From: Chloroflexota bacterium
GTDB lineage: Bacteria; Chloroflexota; Dehalococcoidia; DSTF01; JACRBR01
Assembly: GCA_016213125.1 (NCBI GenBank)
Contig: JACRBR010000142.1
Coordinates: 1-13,407 of the forward strand
DNA length: 13,407 nt
Direction: 5' to 3'
The notes beneath the pieces were generated by a model, which was not told where the DNA came from, did not search any database, and saw only the letters and a program-made list of their open reading frames with translations. This document shows positions 1-6,561 of this stretch, piece by piece. Made by a program: the position numbers and the translations under genes. Position 1 is the stretch's first letter. Every line of letters begins with the position of its first letter.

Positions 1-849
1 CTGGGCGATCGTGGGCTTGCTGGCGGAACTGCCGGGGTTGGTGCCGATGGCGCACTCGGCGCCGTCGAGGAAGCGGTCGCCATCGGTGTCGCGGTTCGTG
101 GCCAGCAACGGCCCGCTCCCGTTGCAGCCGGCGGCTTCGTTCACGTCGAGGATGCCGTCGTTGTCGTCGTCGTTGTCGCAGGCGTCGCCGGTGGGGTCGG
201 AGTTGGGCCAGGTGCGGTCGTCCTGAGTGGAGGGCGGGGTCTGGTCGGTGAAGTTGCTGTCGCTCCATGCCTGCGACACGTTGTTGTCAAAGGGACAGTT
301 GTCGGTGGCCCCGCTGATGCCGTCGCCATCGTCGGTCTGTACCTGGTACGCGACGGGGCTGCTATCGCTGAAGCTGATCCAGCCGATGTTCTCGCCGTAC
401 GCGTTCCCGGAGAAGATACCCGTCACTTTGTCGATGACGACGCCGTAGTTGCCCGTGCTCGCGCAGGTGCCGGGATTGTTCTGGCAGGAGAAGCTTATCC
501 AGCCGACGTTCTCGCCCCAGGCGTAACCGCTGAGCTTACCCGTGCCGTCGTTGGTGACGCCGTAGTTGCCGGTGCTGCCACAGGTGCCGTTGTTGGTGCA
601 GCTCAGGTTGATCCAGCCGATATTCTCGCCGTACATGTAGCCGGTGAGTCCCGTGCCGGAGACCTGCATGCCCGGGCCGCCGGGACCGGAGGGCTCGGCA
701 TTGATCCAGCCCACATTTTCGCCCCACGCGAACTGCGAGTTATCGCTGTTGGGATCGATGTTCTCAGCGGACGCGATGGCAGAGGCGGCTGCGAGCAGGG
801 CCGCGAACACGCCCGCCGTGAGCATCCGGTGCCAGACAGAATGGGACAT
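1..849 (-). CDS. Secreted repeat protein with GENxGWI repeats and thrombospondin-3-like Ca-binding region (3' end outside window)
   Basis: Reading from an ATG at 849, the frame stays open for 283 codons to the window edge, so the C-terminus is missing. Residues 1-28 look like a Sec signal peptide: a short basic start, a hydrophobic run, and an A-S-A cleavage site before E29. Four copies of a Trp-containing motif (W/Y-G-E-N-V/I-G-W-I-N/S) begin at residues 42, 73, 111 and 151. Two linkers carry Cys pairs (C84/C90, C122/C129) and a shared S-T-G-N-Y-G-V. From about residue 172 the chain is Asp-rich (DGDGI, DNDDDNDGILD, DTDGDRFLDG), the pattern of thrombospondin type-3 calcium repeats. It is therefore probably exported and surface-bound or released, with calcium-stabilised structure. 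A GAGG ribosome-binding sequence lies 10 bases before the ATG. No enzymatic domain is visible, and the biological role is unknown. Confidence 0.85.
   Translation of the reverse strand, partial: MSHSVWHRMLTAGVFAALLAAASAIASAENIDPNSDNSQFAWGENVGWINAEPSGPGGPGMQVSGTGLTGYMYGENIGWINLSCTNNGTCGSTGNYGVTNDGTGKLSGYAWGENVGWISFSCQNNPGTCASTGNYGVVIDKVTGIFSGNAYGENIGWISFSDSSPVAYQVQTDDGDGISGATDNCPFDNNVSQAWSDSNFTDQTPPSTQDDRTWPNSDPTGDACDNDDDNDGILDVNEAAGCNGSGPLLATNRDTDGDRFLDGAECAIGTNPGSSASKPTIAQ
367..726 (-). repeat. Four coding repeats of the GEN(V/I)GWI module
   Basis: Within the secreted protein, the octapeptide-like core W/Y-G-E-N-V/I-G-W-I recurs four times, starting at residues 42, 73, 111 and 151 (intervals 31, 38 and 40). 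The last two intervals share the linker elements Cys-x(5-6)-Cys, S-T-G-N-Y-G-V and G-x-x-S-G. DNA copies vary at third codon positions, so they look maintained at protein level rather than freshly duplicated. Confidence 0.8.
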
Positions 850-876
850 CTGCAAGCCGCCTCGCTGGTGTCGCCC

Positions 877-885
877 ATCGTATCA
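877..885 (-). promoter_or_regulatory. Candidate extended -10 promoter of the secreted repeat protein
   Basis: The minus strand reads TGATACGAT, which fits an extended -10 element (TGn followed by TAnnnT). It lies 27 bases before the ATG at 849, leaving room for a short leader with the GAGG ribosome site. No convincing -35 box sits 16-18 bases upstream; a TTGACG at 919-914 is too far. Inference from pattern only. Confidence 0.35.
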
Positions 886-934
886 CGCATAGGCGGCAGG
901 AGATCCACCCAACCGTCAAGATCCCGGCCGGCCG

Positions 935-985
935 GTTGACCCCGAAGCGGCGATTCGGTCCTTTGGCGGATGCCCGCGGGTCAAC
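935..985. repeat. Separated inverted repeat in the divergent promoter region
   Basis: GTTGACCC at 935-942 is matched exactly, in inverted orientation, by GGGTCAAC at 978-985; the half-sites are 43 bases apart centre to centre, about four helical turns. It sits between the divergent starts at 849 and 1007. It could be a pair of operator half-sites for a looping or dimeric regulator, or chance in GC-rich DNA. Confidence 0.3.
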
Positions 986-992
986 GCGGGGA

Positions 993-998
993 TAGCAT
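993..998 (+). promoter_or_regulatory. TANNNT -10 box, near-leaderless start of the thioesterase
   Basis: TAGCAT at 993-998 has only eight bases before the ATG at 1007. If it is the -10 element, transcription would begin about 1005, two bases before the start codon. No -35 box is evident. The lack of a good ribosome-binding sequence at this start agrees with leaderless translation. Confidence 0.4.
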
Positions 999-1006
999 GC
1001 AGTTGC

Positions 1007-1465
1007 ATGAGCGACGGATTCGATTGGTACGCCTGGGTGGCCGAGCGCGGCCGGATCTTCGAGGGCCGGCCGTCGCTTAACCAGTACCTGGGCCTTCATC
1101 TGACCGAAGCGGGGCCGGGATGGGCCCGGATGCGGCTCGATCTGCGGCCCGATGTCATGAACCCCTTCGGGGCCGTGCACGGTGGCAGCGTGAGTGCGCT
1201 GATCGACTCCGCCGCAGGCTCCGCCATCGCGGCCGGCACGCTGCCCGATGACCGCATCATGGGTACCATCGATATGCAAGTCCACTTCCTCGAGCGAGCG
1301 CGCGGGACGTACCTGCTGGCGGAGGGGCGCATGGTGCGCGCGGGCAGGTCCATCGCGATCGCCCGGGTCGAGGTGCGGGACGACACGGACACGCTTGTGG
1401 CGATGGGCACGGCCACGTTCCGGCTGGCAGATCCCGGCGCGCGGCGGCATCGGAATGAGGACTGA
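1007..1465 (+). CDS. PaaI-family hotdog-fold acyl-CoA thioesterase
   Basis: A 152-residue protein of the usual size for the PaaI/YbgC-like hotdog thioesterases, which hydrolyse acyl-CoA or aryl-CoA thioesters in the cytoplasm. The family signature is clear: N52-P-F-G-A-V-H58-G-G followed by S-x-S-A-L-I-D67, where the His-Gly-Gly segment and the Asp on the central hotdog helix form the active site between two subunits. The second half has the expected beta strands (M-Q-V-H-F-L, then the R-x-G-R-S-I-A-I-A strand). The ATG at 1007 follows a TAGCAT box rather than a Shine-Dalgarno sequence. The next gene starts 31 bases downstream on the same strand and probably shares the transcript. Substrate cannot be read from the sequence; phenylacetyl-type, medium-chain or hydroxybenzoyl-CoA are all possible. 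Confidence 0.88.
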   Translation: MSDGFDWYAWVAERGRIFEGRPSLNQYLGLHLTEAGPGWARMRLDLRPDVMNPFGAVHGGSVSALIDSAAGSAIAAGTLPDDRIMGTIDMQVHFLERARGTYLLAEGRMVRAGRSIAIARVEVRDDTDTLVAMGTATFRLADPGARRHRNED

Positions 1466-1496
1466 TTCTCAGGCGGGACGCAAACGGGAGAGGTGC

Positions 1497-1982
1497 ATGG
1501 TTCGGTACGAGAAGACCATCGAAATCGCAGCGCAACCTGCGGTCGTGTGGGAGGTCATACGAGACGTCGAGCGCTGGCCCGAGTGGACGCCCACCATGAA
1601 ATACGTGAGGCTCCGCGAGCCCGGCCCTCTCGCGCTCGGCAGCACCGCCGATGTCGACGTCGATGGCGCAGGCAGAAGCACGCTGCGCGTCACCGAGTAC
1701 ACCGAGGGCCGCTCGTTTACCTGGAGCGCGACCGTCCGCGGCGTGCGTTTCGCTGCGGCGCACATCGTCGAACCGGCGGGCGCGGGTTCGCGTGCGACGC
1801 TCTGGGTCGAGTTCCGTGGAGTCATGGCCGCTATCTTCGCGCCCATGCTTCGCCGCACCGCTCACCGCAACGTCGACATCGAGGCCGAAGGCCTCAAGCG
1901 ACGCAGCGAGGAGACCGCGCGAGCCGGTTTTCCAGCATCTTCGCAACGGACGGAGGGCTACGAACGGATGCACACCGCTTAA
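1497..1982 (+). CDS. SRPBCC (START-like) polyketide cyclase/dehydrase-type protein
   Basis: A 161-residue cytoplasmic protein with the SRPBCC/Bet v1-like pattern: an opening beta strand (E-K-T-I-E-I-A-A), then P-A-V-V-W-E-V-I-R-D-V-E-R-W27-P-E-W-T-P, typical of the polyketide_cyc2 family, followed by alternating strands (S-F-T-W-S-A-T-V; A-T-L-W-V-E-F) and a long C-terminal helix. Such proteins form a deep hydrophobic pocket for lipids or aromatic ligands; many have no known reaction. The ATG at 1497 is chosen because GGAG lies six bases upstream; an in-frame ATG at 1455 would overlap the thioesterase end and lacks such a site. The stop TAA overlaps the stop of the convergent transporter gene. 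The last 20 residues are polar and likely disordered. Ligand unknown; pairing with a thioesterase hints at acyl or aromatic metabolism. Confidence 0.8.
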   Translation: MVRYEKTIEIAAQPAVVWEVIRDVERWPEWTPTMKYVRLREPGPLALGSTADVDVDGAGRSTLRVTEYTEGRSFTWSATVRGVRFAAAHIVEPAGAGSRATLWVEFRGVMAAIFAPMLRRTAHRNVDIEAEGLKRRSEETARAGFPASSQRTEGYERMHTA

Positions 1983-3262
1983 GCCGCCGCGACGCGCCGG
2001 CGCGAGTGCGCGTACTGGTGCGCCACGATGAGCAGCAGCGCCATCATCAGCATGAACGCGGCGACCTTGAACGGCGCCAGAGGCCCGTACATGCCCCCGA
2101 TGACGCCGCCCAGCGCCTGTCCTCCGGCTGCGCCGAGACCCTGCACCGCGCTGAGCGCGCCGAGCCACAGACCGCGGCTTCCCGCATCGGTTGCATCCAG
2201 CGCCGCCGCGCCCCACGCCGGCATGCTGATGGCGTAGGCCACGCCCGCCAACACCACGAAGTTCACGGCGATGTACGGCGACGTCGTCAGCGTCAGCGCG
2301 AAAATCGACAAGGCCGCGACCAGCAGGCCTCCCGCAAGCAGCACCTGGCGTCCCAGCCGGTCGGAGATGCGCATGAAGCGCCAGAACCCGATACCGGCGA
2401 TGAGCGCGGGTATCGGCAGCAGCAGCGCCATGAACGACATCTTTACCTCGAGGACCTCACGGGTGTAGGCGCCGATCATCGGCGTTTGAACGCTGGTGCC
2501 AACGGTGAGTAGCAGGACAACCGCCGCCAGCGTGGCGATCCCCGGCACCCATGCTTCGGGCTCCTTCGTCCGGGCGGGCTCCACACCCGCTGCAACGGCG
2601 ACGATCTGCGCGGCAGGGGCGGACGCCGGCACGCTGCGCACGACCATCAGCAGGGCCAGCACGCTGAATGCGATGCAGGACCAGAATGCGGCGCCATACG
2701 TAACGTAGTCGACCATGAGGACGCCGGCCAGCGTACCCAGCCCGATGCCGCCCATCTGCGCGATGTTGAGCATCGTCATGGTGCGCGTGCGGCGCGCCCG
2801 AGGCGTCGACTCGCCCACGTGAGCCATGAACGCGGGCCACATGGTGGCGGCGCCGATACCGAGCAGCGCCGAGAAGGCCAGGAAGTAGCGCTCGCTGGGT
2901 ACCTCCATCATCAGCACCAGCACCGGGATGCTGATGACCATGCCCGTGATCATCACCACGAGGCGCCCCAGGCGATCGGCGATGAAGCCGGCCACCGGCT
3001 GCCAGAGGAACTTGGCGACGCCGTAGCAGGCCATGGCGTACCCCGGCCACGCCGCACCGGTGCCAAGCTGCTGCGGAAGGTACTGCTGCACCAACGACAG
3101 GAAGTACACGCCAACAGCCGCCTGCCAGAGGAAGACGACGATAGCCAGCTCGAGGACCCGGGCGTTGTCCCCTTTGAGGGCGCGCGGAAGCTTCTGGATC
3201 ACAGCCTCCGCCGGCTGCATGCGTTCGTTCTGTATCACCCAACCACCCCTGCCCCGCCCCAC
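1979..3262 (-). CDS. Major facilitator superfamily transporter, 12 membrane segments
   Basis: A 427-residue integral membrane protein with about twelve hydrophobic segments in two sixfold halves, separated by a polar loop near residues 212-237. The MFS loop signature is seen as G92-F-I-A-D-R-L-G-R100 between helices 2 and 3 and recurs in the second half as I-S-D301-R-L-G-R305, which is diagnostic. Acidic and basic residues inside helices suggest proton-coupled transport, but neither substrate nor direction can be read. The longest start is a GTG at 3262, with AAGGGA seven bases or fewer upstream; an ATG at 3220 is an alternative and loses only the Gly-rich leader. It lies 123 bases behind the ROK kinase on the same strand, possibly in the same operon, so a sugar or drug exporter are both open. 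Its stop overlaps the stop of the opposite-strand SRPBCC gene. Confidence 0.88.
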   Translation of the reverse strand: MGRGRGGWVIQNERMQPAEAVIQKLPRALKGDNARVLELAIVVFLWQAAVGVYFLSLVQQYLPQQLGTGAAWPGYAMACYGVAKFLWQPVAGFIADRLGRLVVMITGMVISIPVLVLMMEVPSERYFLAFSALLGIGAATMWPAFMAHVGESTPRARRTRTMTMLNIAQMGGIGLGTLAGVLMVDYVTYGAAFWSCIAFSVLALLMVVRSVPASAPAAQIVAVAAGVEPARTKEPEAWVPGIATLAAVVLLLTVGTSVQTPMIGAYTREVLEVKMSFMALLLPIPALIAGIGFWRFMRISDRLGRQVLLAGGLLVAALSIFALTLTTSPYIAVNFVVLAGVAYAISMPAWGAAALDATDAGSRGLWLGALSAVQGLGAAGGQALGGVIGGMYGPLAPFKVAAFMLMMALLLIVAHQYAHSRRRVAAA

Positions 3263-3344
3263 CTCGTCCCTTCGGAAGAGGGCGCAATCTGTTTGTGGAG
3301 CCGATGGCCCACGCCTATGCCGGCATGCTCGCCTTGCCCGGGGA

Positions 3345-3376
3345 CCGCTCCCTGCCTTCAGTATCGGCTGGAGCGG
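3345..3376 (-). other. GC-rich inverted repeat just after the ROK kinase stop
   Basis: CCGCTCC at 3345-3351 pairs perfectly with GGAGCGG at 3370-3376 around an 18-base loop, starting ten bases beyond the kinase stop codon. No T-run follows on the minus strand, so it is not a classic intrinsic terminator; it could protect a 3' end or partly separate the kinase and transporter messages. A direct repeat CCGGGGAC (3338-3345 and 3378-3385) flanks it. Confidence 0.3.
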
Positions 3377-3385
3377 GCCGGGGAC

Positions 3386-4366
3386 TCAGAGCACCCCGGT
3401 CTCAACCCTGTGTTTCGCGACGGCGATGGCGCCCAACGCCCCCGCGCGCTCCCCGAGTGTTCCTTCCAGGACCTGGGCGTCCGCGAAGGCCTGGCCGAAC
3501 GCCCGCTGGCGCGCCACCTCGATAGCCGGACCCATGACGGCCTCGCCCATGTTCATCATCCCCCCGCCCAGCACGATCGCCTGGGGGTTGAATGCATTCA
3601 TCATGCTCGCCAGGCCGATCCCCAGGTACCGCCCGGCCCTCTCGATGATCGCTCCGGCTTCGGCCTCGCCCTCCTGGCTCGCGCGGTACACGTCCTCCGC
3701 GTCCAGCGGCGGGTTGTGCTCGGCGATGCGCGCCGTGCGCGGCAGTCGGCCCGCGTCGATCAAGTCCTGCGCCTGCCGCGCAATCGCCGTGCCGGATGCG
3801 AACGCCTCGAGACAACCGACGTGGCCTGCTCCGCAGACCGGTCCTTCCGTGGCGACCGCCACGTGGCCAAGTTCCCCGGCGGCGCCCGACGCGCCCGTGT
3901 ATAACTCATTGTCGATGATGATCCCCCCGCCGATGCCAGTGCTGATCGTCAGGAAGATCATGTGCCGGTAGCCCCGGCCTGCCCCGAACTGATGCTCCGC
4001 GACGCCCTGGCAGTTGGCGTCGTTCTCCAGCACGACGGGGCGAGCGAAGCGCTCGCGCAGCATGCGCACAAGGTGCACGTTGTGCCAGCCCGGCAGGTTC
4101 GGCGGATCGGTGATGACGCCCTCTGCTGTATCGATGGGGCCGGGAGCGGATATGCCGATGGCGCGTATCGCGGCGAGATCCACCTTCGCTTCGGCCGCGG
4201 CCTCTCTCGTCGCCTGCACCATTCGCCCGATCACCGCCTCCACCCCGCCCGATGCCTGCGTCGCGACCCTGGCGTCGCCCAGCACGTTGCCGTGCGCATT
4301 CGTCACCAGCACCAGGATCTTCGTGCCGCCGAGGTCGATCCCGGCGAACACATCGCCGTCGGTCAT
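3386..4366 (-). CDS. ROK-family sugar kinase, probable glucokinase
   Basis: A 326-residue cytoplasmic kinase of normal ROK length, likely phosphorylating glucose (or another hexose) with ATP. The N-terminal ATP phosphate loop is D11-L-G-G-T-K16; the sugar-binding/catalytic segment is L-E114-N-D116-A-N118, where D116 is the expected general base; S-T-G-I-G-G-G follows at 142-148, and the E165-L-G-H168 metal-site motif is intact. The ROK zinc knuckle, usually C-x-C-G-x-x-G-C, reads C178-G-A180-G-H-V-G-C185: the second Cys is Ala. The start ATG at 4366 sits two bases after the stop of the glycogen synthase gene, so the two are surely co-transcribed and probably translationally coupled. Context favours glucose entering glycogen metabolism; N-acetylmannosamine or fructose kinase activity cannot be excluded. 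No helix-turn-helix domain is present, so it is not a ROK repressor. Confidence 0.9.
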   Translation of the reverse strand: MTDGDVFAGIDLGGTKILVLVTNAHGNVLGDARVATQASGGVEAVIGRMVQATREAAAEAKVDLAAIRAIGISAPGPIDTAEGVITDPPNLPGWHNVHLVRMLRERFARPVVLENDANCQGVAEHQFGAGRGYRHMIFLTISTGIGGGIIIDNELYTGASGAAGELGHVAVATEGPVCGAGHVGCLEAFASGTAIARQAQDLIDAGRLPRTARIAEHNPPLDAEDVYRASQEGEAEAGAIIERAGRYLGIGLASMMNAFNPQAIVLGGGMMNMGEAVMGPAIEVARQRAFGQAFADAQVLEGTLGERAGALGAIAVAKHRVETGVL

Positions 4367-4368
4367 AT

Positions 4369-5847
4369 CTATTCCGCCGCGCCGCCGTGGACCCGCGCCT
4401 GCCGCTGGTCCGCGATCGCCGCCTCATAGAGCTCGACGTACTTGCCGGCTGCGCGCCCCCACGACCAGTCCTGGCGCATGCCGCGCTCCTGCATCGCACG
4501 CCACCCCGCCTCGTTCCCGAACGCGGCGATCGCGCGCTCGCAGGCCTGCTGCAATGCGTGCGCGTTCGCCTCTTCGAAGACGAACCCGGTGCCGAACTGC
4601 AGCGCCGCATCGGCGTCCTGCACCGTATCGGCCAGACCCCCGGTCTTGCGCACCAGCGGCACGGCGCCATAGCGAAGCGAGATCAGCTGGCCGAGGCCGC
4701 ACGGCTCGTAGCGCGACGGCATCAGGAAGCAGTCGCATCCGGCGTAGATCTGTTGCCCCAGCGGGGGATTGAAGTCGAGCCAGATCTTCACCTTCTGCGG
4801 ATACTTCGCCTCAAGCGCCTGCAGTGTCCGGTGCACGGCCTCGTCGCCGGTGCCCAGCACGGCGAGCTGCGCGTCATGCGTCGAGAGCATCGCGTCGAAG
4901 GCGGTGGCGACCAGGTCGATCCCCTTCTGCGCGAAGAGGCGTGTGACCACACCAAAGAGCGGCACGCGGTCGTCTTGCGGCAGGCCCGCGGCGCTCTGGA
5001 GCGCGCGCTTGTTCTCGATGCGGTCACCGATCGTATCGGCGCTGTAGTGCCGCGAGATGTGGGGGTCCGTCGCCGGGTTGAACTCCTCGTAGTCGATGCC
5101 GTTCACGATGCCCGAGACCACGGCGGAGCGTGCCCGGAGCAGTGGGTCCAGGCCGGCGCCGTATTCGGGCGTCAGGATCTCCTTCGCGTAGGTATCGCTC
5201 ACGGTGTTCACGCGGTCGGCATGCAGGATCCCCTGCGCCATCGCGCTGTAGGCGATGCCCCCGTCCAGGCCTGGTAGCGCCGCAAGCTGCGTCCCGCCGA
5301 TGTGGTAGTGGTGCGCGAAGCCGGCATCGAAGTTCCCCTGTAGCGCGAGGTTATGGATGGTGTACACGCGGCCAGCGTCGATCCACGCGTGGTCGTCGCC
5401 CGCCGACCGCATGCCGGCCAGGCGCGTGAGCAGGAAGGCGCTGTGCCAGTCCTGAGCGTGGATGACCGATGGCCGGAAGCCCAGGTGGGGCGCCGCGGCC
5501 AGAAGGGCGTCGCAGTAGAAGAGGAAGCGGTCCTTGTCGTCGTCGAAGCCGTACACGTTGGCGCGATCGAAGAAGCGCGCGTTCTCGACCAAGTACACCG
5601 GCACGCCGCGGACCTCGGCCATCCAGATGTCGGCATGCTCATCGCCGCCGGGCCACGGCACCTTCACGTTGTCCAGCACCTTGCGCGGCGTCAGCAGCGT
5701 GCGGTCGACGGCGCTGTGCATCGGCATGGCGATGCGCACGTGCGCGCCTTGATCGCGCAGAGCGCGTGGCAAAGAGCCCGCAACGTCGCCGAGCCCGCCG
5801 ACTTTCGCGAGCGGGCTCATCTCAACGGTGGCGAAAAGGACGTCCAA
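4369..5847 (-). CDS. glgA: Glycogen/starch synthase (GT5)
   Basis: A 492-residue glycosyltransferase of family GT5, close to the usual 470-490 residues, that adds glucose from ADP-glucose (or UDP-glucose) to the non-reducing ends of glycogen in the cytoplasm. The N-terminal nucleotide-sugar loop is S-P-L-A-K15-V-G-G-L-G-D21. Further GT5 marks are H130-A-Q-D-W-H, the Y-T-I-H-N-L segment, N-T-V-S-D-T-Y, V-N-G-I-D, the phosphate-binding R303 and K308 (V-T-R-L-F-A-Q-K-G), and P-S-R-Y-E381-P-C383-G-L, matching E. coli E377 and C379. A TTG at 5847 is the chosen start: AGGA lies six bases upstream and translation then begins M-D-V-L-F-A-T-V-E, exactly where the family begins. An upstream in-frame extension to 5910 adds 21 unfamily-like residues. 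It heads the glgA-ROK kinase(-MFS) gene string. Confidence 0.95.
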   Translation of the reverse strand: MDVLFATVEMSPLAKVGGLGDVAGSLPRALRDQGAHVRIAMPMHSAVDRTLLTPRKVLDNVKVPWPGGDEHADIWMAEVRGVPVYLVENARFFDRANVYGFDDDKDRFLFYCDALLAAAPHLGFRPSVIHAQDWHSAFLLTRLAGMRSAGDDHAWIDAGRVYTIHNLALQGNFDAGFAHHYHIGGTQLAALPGLDGGIAYSAMAQGILHADRVNTVSDTYAKEILTPEYGAGLDPLLRARSAVVSGIVNGIDYEEFNPATDPHISRHYSADTIGDRIENKRALQSAAGLPQDDRVPLFGVVTRLFAQKGIDLVATAFDAMLSTHDAQLAVLGTGDEAVHRTLQALEAKYPQKVKIWLDFNPPLGQQIYAGCDCFLMPSRYEPCGLGQLISLRYGAVPLVRKTGGLADTVQDADAALQFGTGFVFEEANAHALQQACERAIAAFGNEAGWRAMQERGMRQDWSWGRAAGKYVELYEAAIADQRQARVHGGAAE

Positions 5848-5853
5848 GGGTAA

Positions 5854-5857
5854 TCCT
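5854..5857 (-). promoter_or_regulatory. Ribosome-binding site that decides the glgA TTG start
   Basis: AGGA on the minus strand is followed by six bases (TTACCC) and then TTG at 5847. No comparable site precedes the in-frame upstream codon at 5910, and family alignment from memory also places the start here. Confidence 0.6.
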
Positions 5858-5911
5858 GTGGGGCGCGGATGTGTCGGTCTATGTGTAGCCGATTGTGACA
5901 GGCGTCGCAAA

Positions 5912-5919
5912 CTTCGAAG
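5912..5919. promoter_or_regulatory. Small palindrome in the glgA/toxin-antitoxin divergent promoter region
   Basis: CTTCGAAG is a perfect eight-base palindrome ending four bases before the TATACT box of the antitoxin-like gene. Toxin-antitoxin operons are often autorepressed through palindromes at the promoter, so it is a candidate operator; its shortness means chance is quite possible. Confidence 0.25.
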
Positions 5920-5923
5920 CGGC

Positions 5924-5929
5924 TATACT
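5924..5929 (+). promoter_or_regulatory. TATACT -10 box for the antitoxin-like gene, near-leaderless
   Basis: TATACT lies nine bases before the ATG at 5939; transcription from it would begin about 5936, leaving a leader of around three bases. No good -35 hexamer is visible at 16-18 bases, and no Shine-Dalgarno sequence precedes the ATG, in keeping with leaderless translation. Confidence 0.5.
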
Positions 5930-5938
5930 GGCTTCATC

Positions 5939-6133
5939 ATGGTGACGAAGCGCACCCCGGCCAAGGAGCCCCCGCGGCGGCGAGAGCCGCAGCCGAAGAA
6001 GGAACCGCTGTCCCTTTGGGAGCGGCTTGCAGCGATCGGCGCGCGCATTCCGACTGAAGATCGAGCTGACCATCCGCGCGATGGCGCGCGAAACCTCGAG
6101 CACTACCTGTACGGTGCGCCTCGCGAGGACTAG
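5939..6133 (+). CDS. Small basic protein, probable antitoxin partner of the PIN ribonuclease
   Basis: A 64-residue protein directly before a PIN-domain gene: its TAG stop overlaps the GTG start of that gene by one base (TAGTG), the layout of a toxin-antitoxin pair. The first 23 residues are Lys/Arg/Pro-rich and could bind nucleic acid. The rest, beginning S-L-W-E-R-L-A-A-I-G and ending N-L-E-H-Y-L-Y-G-A-P, resembles the short 'I-P-x-E-E-W...L-D-H-Y-L-Y-G' proteins often found upstream of PIN genes; here the usual E-W pair reads E-D, so the match is partial. No ribbon-helix-helix, AbrB or Phd fold can be recognised. An upstream in-frame extension to 5828 exists but would overlap the glgA start; the ATG at 5939 follows a TATACT box. 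It probably neutralises the toxin by covering its active site. Confidence 0.7.
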   Translation: MVTKRTPAKEPPRRREPQPKKEPLSLWERLAAIGARIPTEDRADHPRDGARNLEHYLYGAPRED

Positions 6134-6552
6134 TGCCCGGTCCTTACATCGACACATCCCACCTGGTAGCGGTCTTCGACGCCGACGACGATCTTCACGC
6201 TCGTGCGATGAAGATCGCCCTTGAGCTTCGGAAGGAACAGCTCGCGATGGTGACGTCTGACGCCGTTCTCATTGAGTACCTGACGTATTTCTCGGGATGG
6301 GGACGAGATACGAGGATTGCCGCGGTGGACTTCGTGCTGGAATTGCGCGTCGATCCGGCCGTGCGGGTCATTGCGCACAGCGATGACCTGATTGCCCGCG
6401 CGATGGAGCCGTATCGACGGCGCCCGGACAAGAGCTACAGCATGACGGACTGCATCTCTATGGTGATCTGCCGCGACGAAGGTATTACGGAGGTTCTTAC
6501 GCATGACGAAGACTTTGTGAGGGAAGGCTTTGTCGCGCTTCTCCGCCAATAG
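6133..6552 (+). CDS. PIN-domain ribonuclease, VapC-like toxin
   Basis: A 139-residue single-domain PIN protein, the usual size for VapC toxins, which are magnesium-dependent ribonucleases cutting tRNA or rRNA. The acidic metal-binding set is present: D7 in Y-I-D-T-S, E48 in V-L-I-E-Y-L, D106 in M-T-D-C-I-S and D125 in L-T-H-D-E-D-F. The start is GTG, overlapping the upstream TAG by one base, which suggests translational coupling and lower toxin output. The gene ends only nine bases from the convergent ChbG-type gene, leaving no room for a separate terminator. One sampled line (6241-6300) is 33/60 G+C, lower than a moxR line at 44/60, compatible with horizontal arrival as is common for toxin-antitoxin modules. 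RNA target cannot be predicted. It could also be a chromosomal housekeeping PIN nuclease, but the partner gene argues for a toxin. Confidence 0.85.
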   Translation: MPGPYIDTSHLVAVFDADDDLHARAMKIALELRKEQLAMVTSDAVLIEYLTYFSGWGRDTRIAAVDFVLELRVDPAVRVIAHSDDLIARAMEPYRRRPDKSYSMTDCISMVICRDEGITEVLTHDEDFVREGFVALLRQ

Positions 6553-6561
6553 CAGCACCCA

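Noticed and set aside
1..730. Plus-strand open frames opposite the secreted repeat protein
   Set aside because: They are the antisense of a repeat-coding region and change character with each repeat; the minus-strand frame has a signal peptide, repeats and calcium motifs.
2457..3904. Long open frames on both strands across the transporter and kinase genes (e.g. plus-strand 2819-3904, minus-strand 2457-3287)
   Set aside because: They are shadows typical of high-GC DNA: Arg/His/Gly/Pro-rich translations with no family motifs, overlapping strongly recognised MFS and ROK genes.
5828..5938. N-terminal extension of the small antitoxin-like protein
   Set aside because: It overlaps the glgA start region and its residues look non-coding; the ATG at 5939 is preceded by a TATACT box.
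6553..6561. Bidirectional terminator between the PIN gene and the ChbG-type gene
   Set aside because: Only nine bases separate the two stops, with no inverted repeat or T-run.
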